64,000 bases of DNA from the NCBI GenBank assembly GCA_024349245.1, contig JALDNG010000004.1, positions 5,450,001 through 5,514,000 on the forward strand, in the 5' to 3' direction. Below the pieces are notes generated by a model that did no database searches, was not told the DNA's origin, and worked only from the letters and a program-made list of their open reading frames with translations. Origin of the DNA: Neodontobutis hainanensis (taxonomy: Eukaryota > Chordata > Actinopteri > Gobiiformes > Odontobutidae). The position numbers and the translations under genes are program-made. Position 1 is the first letter of the stretch. The number at the start of each line of letters is the position of its first letter. Positions 49,101-61,100 of the stretch are shown here, one piece after another.

Positions 49101-52100
49101 TTTTGCCCACTCTTTTGTTCTTAAAGGAATGAAATGCCAAAATATGTTTCAAACATTTGTTGCCTCATAATGCTGTTAGTAACAGACAAGGTCACAATCC
49201 AGCAGCATAAGTTGAAGTCAAGTGAAAGTAGCAAGAGGGTAGATGTCAAAAGTAAAAGAGAGTGTATTGTGACAGAGAACGTGAGAGAAAGTGAGAGTTA
49301 TTGAGACGTTGCACATGCACCGCTTGTGATTCATTCCTTAACTTGTGGCAAGCACCAATGAACAGGCAATGGAAACTTCAGCAAATAGCAAATGTAAATA
49401 CGCTTTGGTTAAAAATATAGCGACTTAATGCACACCACATGTGCCTCTTTTGGCCAGGCTGCTGTATTTTGACGGGAGTAGAGACTGGGGAAACGTGAGG
49501 CAGGGCCAGAGGGAAAGAAACGTTTGAAAGAGATATTAGAGGGGAAATTGGAAGGCAGTAAACATGAGTGTGTGGTGGCAGCAGTGGCTTACCCTGAGCC
49601 TTCTCCACAAACACCACCTTCGAGTCGGGGAGGAAGTTCAGACCACTCACAAGCATCATCTTGCCTCCGGTCACGGGGTAACTGTCCACGCTTTGCTTTT
49701 CGACCAAGGGAAGCTCCTGGGCTGAGCGTTGGGCTGTTGCAATGGAGACACAGTCCAGCACAGTTTTAAAGTCAAAATCATATTCATCTCAGCCAACAAA
49801 ACAGCAGAAACAAACTGAGCAAATTTAACACGCTAGTTGAAGCAGTCTTAGCCAACAGCTGCATTTTAAATGATACAAAACTAGTAACAATTAATCTAAA
49901 TTATTTGTACTGGCAGACAGTGAGAGGTATTTGTGCTAAATCCTGCTTTCTATTTGACCTCTTTTTTTGTTTTGTGGGAACAATCACACTCATGTTTATT
50001 AAAATGCATTTGTCTTGTGCTGGCATGAGCACATAAATAAATAAACTATATACATACTGTAGATTCCTTCACTTCAGACCATAAACTAAAATGCCAGCTT
50101 GCTCTCACCATCTGACTTTAATTGTTTTTTTTCTGTGCTGCAAATAACATCAGACATATGCACAAAAAAAAGAAAATGAACTCATTGAACCCGGTCAGTA
50201 GTGGGGTTGACATTTGACCTTTGGGAAACCAACACTAATATATAATATATTAGCTTTACTGCAGTTATGAAATGTGTGTTTTAGATGGATAACACATGTT
50301 GCCATCATATTCTGTTTTTTGGGGGAAAACGTTTGATTATATATAAAGTGTTTTTATTAAGAGTATGAGCAAATTTGTTCAAAACTGTCAATAAAAAAGT
50401 TTAGTTTATTGGATTACAGTGGATGCCACATTTTGTTAATGTAAACATTGAGGACACGGGTGTCCAAGACTTACAGCATTCAATGGGGTTAGAAGCAGCT
50501 TGCAGGGACAAAGTTCTGCCATTGGGCTGGTTAATGTGCACTCGAAACACCAGTCTCACACGAGTGTTTTTACGCCCAATGTCTGTCTCTCCTTTACGAA
50601 GTTCGATGTCAGAATTGCGTAGTTTCAGGATTCCCGCACAGTCAATACTGTCAGAGACATTGAAATGCAAGATATAACATCATAATCACACAATATTTAC
50701 AGTATAAACATGCATATAGGAAAACATTTGATTCCAAAAACGATCAGCTTTTACCTTTTTTTTTACAGAAGCTATGCCCTAAAGTAAGTTGTGAGCAGAT
50801 TCAATTTTCCTTGAGACACTGAAAACTAGCTGCACATTGAGTTATACATCATGCAGTGAAACTCCTCTGCAGTATGGCAAAGTCATTATTAATACAGCAT
50901 GTCATCAAAGCGAAAGTCGGACATTCATGACGACACATCACAGGTTTAAAGACTGAAGGGATCCACAAAGTCTCAGAGGGGAATACTTTGGCCTGCAAAT
51001 ACTGAGCCCTGACTTTACAACTGAAGGGCCTGTTGACTGCAAAAGGTATACACTAAGTCACATTATTATGATTGCACTAAAGCTGTCCAATGTCATCTGA
51101 CTGTTTCGACATTGCCATTTGAGATGTCTCTTAACTACAGCCACGTGTTGCAGTTGATTTCATTTTTCTATCTGGGAGGTATAAGGGTAAGATTTCTGTG
51201 TGGAAAACACGCAACCATTATGAAATTAATCTGCAGTGGCTGATAAAAAAGTAAATGAATAGAAATGAGATATGGTTTGGCATCTCAGTTATTTTACATG
51301 GTAGGTTTTTGGGCACTATTGCTGGAACATATGGTAAATGTCAGGTTTTAGACTTATTCAGTTTTTCCCTTTGACTTTGGTTTGCTAAATTTTTTAATTT
51401 TTTTTTTCCAATTTCCAATTTTTTATTTCATTATGGACAGTGTACATCACAAATATGGAATGATGTATTATAAATACGTTTTATTATGAGCTACATTAAG
51501 GTTTCCATGAAAACAGATAAGAGTGTCAAATTGAAACTGAACTTTTTTCATCCCACACAGTAAAATAATGATTGTTGGCAAGAACCAATAGATTTGTGCT
51601 GTGTTATTAAGGCGGCTGTTCAACAGTTCAGTGGAAAGAGACGGTTAAACACTTTATTTTGACCTTTACAGTATTACATTTTAAGAAGGAAAGACCCAAT
51701 GTTCACTCCTCGTTTTGGATGTGTGCTGATGAATAAAAGCGGAAAAGAAACTTCCTCCTGAATATATTTATATAATATCACATTCATCCTGGGGGACGCA
51801 TTAAGTCATATGGGAGCGAGACACCCTTAAAATATGATACAATATGAGGCATATTGTGGTATTGTTGGATCACATTGTAAGGAAGTACAAATGTTAAAAT
51901 CATTAACCAAAGAAGGGCCATATCCAGTTAGAAGACCAACATGTTCTTTACAATATTCTGAATACTGATACATTAGGTTTATGCATAACACACGGTTCAG
52001 GCCTACAGGAGCTACAGCCTGAATACACTGTTTGTTAGTAAGTATTTTTATGCAAATTTTGTAATGTTAAACTAATGTCATATCTATAAAGGGACACTAA

Positions 52101-55100
52101 CTTAACACATTTCTCTAGGCAGAAAATGCATTATTGTAGCTACATCTACACATTCTTCCATGGTTCTTCACTCAATACTCAAACAACTACTCGCTAAACT
52201 CCTATTATTTATGTTTCTTCAGTTCTTAAAACTAAATCAAAGTAAAAAATATATACTTCTGTACTTTTCTACACTGAGCTCTTGAATCTCCAGAGGTGTA
52301 ACAACTGAATTTTCAACCCATGTTTAGAAGTATGAACTGTACAATACCCATCATCAGGCATTCTGTTTGTAGAGTCTGGTGGAAGAGGGAGGGGGTGAAT
52401 TTGAGTTTTGAAAAAGTGGAAAGAAAAAGATGGATAGCGGGCACTCACATGGCTCTCATGTTGTTCTCAGGCAGCAAGGGGATCTCAAGAATTTTGGTGT
52501 TGGATTGAATGACTTCATGGCTGGCGGTGGAGACGGTTTTCCCGGTGATGCGGTGGACCTGGTAGAAGGCATGTGGTCGCAGGAGGCGGTCGTCTGCGGT
52601 CCCAATGAACAGCTGCAGGGTGAGTGGCTCGCTCTCCATGTAACCATAAAGCTGGCGGGAGAACAAAGAAACCCAGGTGAGAGCCAACATCAGCTTTTAA
52701 GACCCTCTTCTCAGGCAACCACTCATTTAGGAATAAATGAGATTGAATGTGCATCGGCTACTGATAGTTAAAGGGGCCTTTAATGATAGCCTTGACGTGG
52801 TGGAAGGGTTGCAAAAATAAGCCCCTTATTCTTTGTTTGTTTTTTGGTTGAGTTGGAGACCCCTTTTCAGTGGTCTCTGCATTTTTCTCTCTCTTTTTAC
52901 TAGCTTGACATTCCTTTAACAGAGGGTTTGATGTCTGGAAGCCCTTCTGTGTAAGGATCTCCAGTGTGAAGAGACATGAAGGCTGGAGATGGAGAGGCAG
53001 ACTTCCTTTATAACTTCACTGTTCATTAAAATCTCACTGGTGCTAATAAAAAGTGTCTACAGAGGTTTGGATTGTAGACAGTCGCTCAGCAGAAAGCGAC
53101 CAAACAAGAAACCTTGGTGACTCAGGCCTGCCTTAAGATATGGTTAGTAAATTATATTAAAAACTAACCAAAACATCAGAAATTTTAAAATAATACAAAT
53201 CAAGTGGGTACTCTAATTGCCAACAATCTGAATGTAATATACCCACACGTAAAAAAACTTCACAAAGCTTGCAATTCAAACAAGGCCTAGCACTGTTGCC
53301 TTTGGGCAGTTATGAACATGCATTATGATTTCTATTTAAGCTTCAAGACTATGTCCAACTGTGATGAAAGAGACTCCGGTATTAGAACCACCACTTCAAA
53401 CGAGCACTACTTCCTCTAGCAGTCCTCCATTAGCTTCTACTGCTCAGCTAATAAAAAAATTCTTTGCCACGTTTAGTTTGAAAAGTACTGCTGACATTAG
53501 GGTCAGTGGCACTTCACGTATAAGCTGCAGTTGCCAATTAAGATCAAGCTTCCCTGGACAAATTTGTAACGTGGTAACATAATTAGATGATTTAAGCAAG
53601 TGTGTAATAGGTTAGAAATATGAACATATACAGGCAGGGTTACACATTCCTTCTGTGGTTAATGACAACTTATACTTTGACTGTGATTTCTGACCAAATA
53701 ATTTGCCAACCATTGTGGATTTCTCTTGGAAACAGGGCTTAAACTTCAGACCTCCCAGTAGATGTTTGATTTTTGCAGTGGCTACATGGCAAAACTGGCA
53801 GATGTTGGCTTTTGAGTTACTTGTGTTGTACTCTATAAATACACTTTCTTCTTCTTTTTTTGAGACCAACTCTGCAAACCCAAAAATCTGTTGAAACACA
53901 TATGTTGAACTCATAAACTAGAGAAACGTCTGATCAAGCAACAATGATGTCCAAAGATTCATTCAGGTGGGAATTTGACCACATGTGACATTCACTGAGA
54001 GGGAGCACTTAGTCAAGAGCCACGGCTAACCAAAATGGTCATCTGAAAAAAAAAAAAATCCCTCAAATTGCTCAATTACCACACTGGTGCTTCACTTTAG
54101 AGTAATTTTCTTTGAGCTCTATGAAAGTGAACATATGGGGTGCCATGAAAAGAAATTAAAAAAAGACCTGATGTTTATCTAACAGACTGAGTCATATAAC
54201 AAAATGCACACCACATGTAACCTATGACATAATCTGATTAATGGGTTTATAATTAATGCTTGTGGTTGGTCAGGAAAGAAGTGGCTTGTCACTGGAAGTC
54301 TGTGGAAATTAGCATAACATATCATGTGGTAATAAATATGAAGATTAAGTAACGTATGTCTGGGTTTGGGATAAAGCTGGGGATATGTTCTTTTTCATAC
54401 CACTGCACTATTTTCAGTTTTAATTATGTTGAGTAAAAGAGGATGTGACTTGTCACTGGAGCTGAACATAAATCCATATGTCTCAATAATCTGAGCAGCA
54501 GTGGATATCTGGCATTGCTCTCTGATTCGGACATCAAAAGAATAAAAAGGCTGTCATTCAAATCTGGTTCCAATGGTCCCATTTTATTCCTAGTGTCTCT
54601 AGCAGCTGTCTTGACCTGTGCGCTATAGTCACACATGCTAGTCATCAGTGAGTAAAGCCGAGGTCAGGAGCTTCTTGAAGGTTTGGAAACCCAAGGGACC
54701 ACTTCATCCATGTGGTGATCTCACCAGCAGACCCCTCTCTGCTTGTTATATTTTACTTATGGTGTCACCAGATGTAATTATCCTTAGCTGCACATGCTAC
54801 CAGTTATGGACTCGCGACACCGCTTTGGTAAAGCATGATGTACAAATCAAAAACACTGGAGCGTAAAATTGCATGACGTTTTCTTATAATTTAATAAAAA
54901 ACAGACGGCCGAGTTACAAAGCTGCGTCGCATGTCACTTTTCCCTCGATGGACTTTTCTGGATCTCTTACTGACCTCCAACCATTACCTCAGACGCTGCG
55001 TGGCTTTTCAGAGGCCCACAAGAGGGGTGGTCTTTATCCCTTCAGTCGCTTTGTGGTAGCTCACAATGACGGTGGCGTCCTCACTCAAAACCATCATGAC

Positions 55101-58100
55101 CTCATGGTGGAGAGGAAGTGATTAATGAGGTCAGGTATTCCTTATAGTGACGCTGGTCTTCCCAGCAGCAAAGTAAGGCGATTTTACCCTTCCCTGCTCC
55201 AGGCGACCTCCCCCAATTCCTTTACCATATGTGCTCCCCCGACCCTCTTCCTAGAGCTCTCTTGTGCTTCTACTAAACTTCTGGGATGCTCTCAAAAGAA
55301 CACCACAAGAAGAGTGCAAAACTTAGGCTGTTTATAGCGAGGGAAGGGTACATAGATCCTAAACCTCAAGTGTGGGCAGACAACTGGGTGTTCTCATAAA
55401 CACCTGTGACCCCGGATTTGAATTTGTATCTATTTCAGAAAAATGGGCTAGAACTGGAATACAGCTAATTTTGAACAGATCATTTGAACAGATGAAAATA
55501 TCTGTAAATGTACATTATATTTATTTAGAGATAATCTAAACCAAGTTTAAATTCCAGCCTGATTTGCCGTTGTTTTTACGTGCCAACTCCACTGTGTTTG
55601 CTAGATCCATTTACACCTCCCACCACAAGCCACCGATGCACGAGCCATTTTTGAGAGCAAGGCTCAAGAAAAACAAAGAATTGAAACTGATGCATTAATT
55701 ACGTAATTGCATGCAGCTGTGTTGTCTGGGTCAGATGTGAGGATGTGGAGGGTGTCCGCTATTTATCTACCAGTAACCTTTGTCAATGTGTATCCATCAC
55801 AAGCAGTTTCAAAACTTGTCCTACAGTCATTTTCCTTCAACCCCTTCTCACTTCTATTAAACATTATAGCAATTTTGGTCACTTGCCCATCTCCAATATT
55901 GACACCTCAGCAAGGCTAGTGTGTCCTATTTGATTGCTCACTTTTAGGGTATCATCAACCTAAACCTAACCAAACTAAAGTTAGTTTTAGATTAACCTTT
56001 GAATTATGTACAGCGATGGGCTGATGGCGTAGGTAACTATGCCATCAGCCCAAACTCAATACATTCAATAGTCAAAATGCTAAAGTGAAGACTCTATGTG
56101 TGACAGCACTAAAAAAAATGATCCAGTGACCAAAAGTTATGTATTAAAACTTTAAAATAAGAATGTATTGTTCTATTCTCACAAACTTAAATAGTGATAA
56201 AGTCGATGCTACTGGCATCTGGCATTAGTGAATGGATTGCTCTGTTGAATAATGACTTGCCGGTAAATTAGATGTGTCTGGTTTAGTTTGAGATTAAGTA
56301 CAAATACACTCTACAGGCCTGCAGTAGACTGCCTTTGTCCCTTCACTGTGATTTCATCACTGCTTGGAGAAATGTCATGACTTGTAGAGGTCCACGTGGC
56401 GCAGAGAATTGGGGAGAAAATGTCTGAAAGCTGCATAGAAAAGGAGAAACCCAGACAGGAGAGAGAAATACAAGAGCATATTCAGACTTTTCCCCATTAT
56501 CCCTCTCTGTCAAGTGCTGACAGTCACACAGCCAGCCTTTGCTGTACCCAATTAAAAGTACACTCATCCAAGTTGTCTCTCCTCCCAGACTTTTCTCCAT
56601 CACCGCACTAATGTCTCCAGTGGCCCATATTGTATGCATAAGGCAACATATGCAATCTTTTAATATAGCGTTTCCATAGCTCAAAAATGTTTCCCCTTAT
56701 TTTATAAGCAACCAATATTCCTCAAAGTTTGTGTTGAACAGAGCACTCAAGAGTTATATCATCAAGGGCAGGGTTTCAAAAGTTAACCCATGTCTAGACC
56801 AGCAAGGGTCCAAATTACTTATAAAAAATATGGCTTTGTCACCAGCACAGCTTGCCATGAGAAATATCAACCGTTACTTACTGAGCATTAGAGATGACTG
56901 TGGTGCCATCACGCACCCCCCTATAGCATGACTACCAACAGTGTCTTGCTTCATAAATCTGTGGGTTCTCTTATGATTGCCTGAAAGCAGTGACAACGAT
57001 GCACATTTTACTCAATTTTTTCCACTTGTTATTAACTGGTAATTAGTGGTAGCCCAATACCAATGTAAAAGAAACCCTGCAGATGGAGAACCACAATTTA
57101 AAAGTGGCATAAATACCCCTTTGGGTAACAGATAATAGCTCTGGTTAAGCTCTAACAGCACCGTGGGGTTCACCATGCATTTTGAATATCAAACAAAAGA
57201 CTTTAGAACATTTAATAAGCAATTAGTAAGTACAGTATTGGCTGACATCGATGATAGCTGTGAGACATTACACAGTCAGCCAGTGCCGGATCCTAAGGTG
57301 AACCCACACATGTGAAGAAGCGAGCATATGTTTTGCAATTGTCTTTCATGTCATGTGGTGGAAACATACTGCAGGTTTGATGTGCTTTACATACAGTTGC
57401 TGTGGAAGAGAGATGGGTTTTGAGTCACGCACATGTTAATAGAGATGATTGCCACATCCTGCTGAAATTACACCATGTCTGATGCTGCTTTAGACTTAAT
57501 GAGAGAGTGGGTGAGAGGGTGTGAGGGTTAAAGCCCTATAGGCCAGTCATTATCCTATATGAATCTGCCATATGCAGGAGAATTCTGCATGCTGAGCAAC
57601 AGGTCTAATATTCCACAGGTGGTGTAGTCTGCTGCAGAACCAAGCGGATGTATTTTTTCTGACTTGATTAAAAACCTCTTTGCAACTTAATATATTCAAC
57701 CAATTACATTACAAATGGGTCACGTCCTTGGCCGGCCATATTTTCATAAAGTTATTGAGAATAATTGTACTTGTTCTCATTATTTTACTCTGAAACAACC
57801 CATCAGTAAAAGCCTCAGTGGTAGAGGTAAGGTACAAACCCTGGTTGTTGGTTTCTTCTGACTTTGAAAATGGCCCTGGCCTTTAGACATAGCTGTGGTG
57901 AGAGAGGGAACCGTCTGGAACAGTGTGAGGGGAGCCGATATAGTACCTAAGTTCCCCTTAATGGTTCTGTGGTCTGGTGCAGTAAATAAAGTGGAAAAGC
58001 AGCCACGGGGGTCACAAAGTGGACTGAACATAAGAGGGAGAGGTTAAAAGGCTGCAGAAGCAAAGGATGTGAGCCGGTGAGTGAGTCCAGAATAAATTAT

Positions 58101-61100
58101 TGTGATTCAAAATGGAAAGCACATAAAGCTGCACTGTTACCCGTAAACTACAGGCTTTCATCAACGTGCAACTGTGGTATACAAACTGTACTCTTACAAC
58201 CACAGTCTTCATTCTGAGGGTCATTTTGTGAATAATATTAGCCGATATAACCTTTTTGACCTTACCTCTTGTTTTTAGGTAATAGATACCAGCAGTATAT
58301 TTTCTCTTTCTCCAGGGACAGCAGTAAGTAACAAGTAACATTGTATCCCATACTGTTTTTCATCAAGATGTTTTTGTCTTAGACTGGCACTTTCCAACAC
58401 ACATGTCACCATTGCTTGTGTGGAGTTGTGTGATCAGCCATGAGCTCAAAAACAACTGTGCTGTGGATGAGTGGCTCCAAACCGAGGGAGGCCTTCTGGT
58501 GCAGGTTTGGGAGATGGATGAAGGGTGAACGGTTCACATAGAGTGACATCCTTGGGCTCCCCTGGGGAAGCGAAAGAGGAGGGAGGCACTGGTGCATGGA
58601 AAAGAGCAGGGTCAGGTGTCCGATGAGTGCTGGGATTATGACTTCAATCCACCACCAACCCACCTCCCTATCCACTACCATGCTCAGCCAACCTCAGGGC
58701 CACCCAGGTCCTAATCAGCAGGATGCAGAGTATCTCCAGGGGCCACCGAGCCAAGCCCCAGCTGCATGGTGACTCTCTCTGCCCCTTCGTCTTGGTCTCC
58801 TCTTATGCGCACACAAACACATTTCCTTAGCTACTTCCTACACTTGTGCCCTTGTGTCATTACTGATTCATTCTCCTTGACTGCACCTCACTGATCCAGA
58901 GCCTGCCACTCATTACCACAGGGCACTGGGGACTGCACCATACCGTATCCAATAAAAACACATATTAAACCTACAGCAATAAGTATTTATGTGAGATTTT
59001 ACAGTACAAAAACATCCTTGAGGGCCCCAACATGCACACTTGATTGCTCAATACTCATAGATCCATTTGTCTGCCGACTGCCATGCTTCCAGTGGTTTCC
59101 ATTCTTATGAGACCATCCAGATATCCCGATTGACTGCACATGCTAAATCAGAGACATAAATCATTCCTCCCAAAACCTAGGATTAAAATGGGAGCACAGA
59201 AAGGGCTAATGCCAGTAAAGCAGCTGTCATCATATTTTCTCCATGACTACTACTTACTAATAAATGCTTCACTTCAACGGTAAAACTGAAAACATCCTTA
59301 AAATAAATTGCTGGTCCTTAGGATGAAATGAACAACCAAAGTCATCAATCTGCATCTGGACAAAGACATTTACTCATGACTTTTAACTCAAGCCCCCAGT
59401 GTGAGTCAGAAAGTGACATAAACAATATCAAAACCAGCCTCACCTGCCACAGCTGTGCACTACAGGCTGGGTCTGTTTAGTGTCTTTATAGCATGGGGTA
59501 CTGTGAGTTTGGTTTGCCCATGTGTTGATATACACAGGTTGGTAATGAAGGGGGGCAATTAGTTGTATTTACAGAGAAAACCTGGAAAGCGACATACCTG
59601 TTTGTAGTGGCACACTGGAAGACAGCTGTCAAGTGCTTTAGACATTAAGCAGGCAAGAATATACTGACAACATCTATTTACAAAACACCTCTGGTCCTAA
59701 CAACTGAATGTTTACAGATGGACCACCAAACCTGAGCAATACTGGTCCAAAATAAGATTTCTCAAGTGCATCTTAAATCATCTACCATTAGATATTTGTA
59801 AATGCAGCCATTTCAACTATTTTATTGTATTGACTTTTAAACATTTCAAGCGTATGGACCATCTTCCCTTCAGGACGTGGATACAGTAGACTGCAAGGTC
59901 CCCACCTTGAGTAAACCAAGATGTCAGCACAGTGTGATGACAGTGCGGCAGAGAAAAGGAGCTCTGTGCTCGGCGTATGGTGAGACTGACGTGTGCACTT
60001 TAAGTGTTGGCCAAGTACAATAGTGAGAGGCGATGGTCCTGCTCTATACTAATTGAGTCAGTATGCTCTGCTGCTGGTCTGAGCGACCTTTTACAGCAGC
60101 AGATTGACTCCAAGCTTCAGGGAACATTAATAACACAGCTCACAAGCACATACAAAAACATAGCCTGACTGCACTATGTATACACAGTTGACTTCACTCA
60201 GAAGTTACCAAAAGGGCAAAGGGACTTGGCGTTTTTAATCCTTTTTTGGAAAAATGAACACCAATACCATAATTTTTAAAAGGTACAGATTTGAATGCCA
60301 TACAAGTTATTAGAGCTATGTTTAAGTTAATTTAAAATCTTCATTCCAATGTTAAATTAATTTCACTTTTGTCCAGCTCACTCTTTACTCAGCTGCCATA
60401 ACAACTGTAGATCTCTTGTTGCAAAGTAAGTGTTGTTAATATGTGTGCGCTACCAAAACTTACCTGGTTTTACAAAAACACAGATAGCACTGGTGACTTA
60501 CCTGCACAACAGGGTGTCCTCCAGACAGAGCCTTCACTGCCCCACGGCTGCCCTCGGTCTCGTAGTGAGCCCTGTGATGGGACTTTGGCTGCACCTCTAT
60601 CTGTAAACTGTAGGGGCCTGAGCACGAGGGGAGCTGCCAGTCGAGTGCTGGCAGAGACGGGCTGCAAAAACATCACAGAATTGCTTGTAATAAGTAAAAT
60701 GCATAATATAACATAATAAACAAATGGTTTGGACATTTTTAGGTTTTGTTCTGATGAAATCATGGTAACATATTTGTTTTGTGTATTTGTTCTCTTGTAT
60801 CCTTTCCATAGACAGTGGCAAGTAAGTCAAAAAACCTTCAAACCTGATTTATAGTAGCCTGGAATTATGGCCCTTTGGGTAATTCAACTGGCTTCTTCCC
60901 TCTCTATTCCATCACTGTCTATTATTAAATCAATTGAAGTCATTTGCTGGCGTGCCTAATTCCTAAAGTCTGGCTAATAATTAGAGGCTGTTTTACAAGT
61001 AAAGGAAATTAGAGCAGAATGTGCGCTAGTTAAAGAGACGTGTGTTTTGTATTATGGTGTGACAGGTGGAAACAGACAGAGAGTTAAGAGTGACAGTGGG

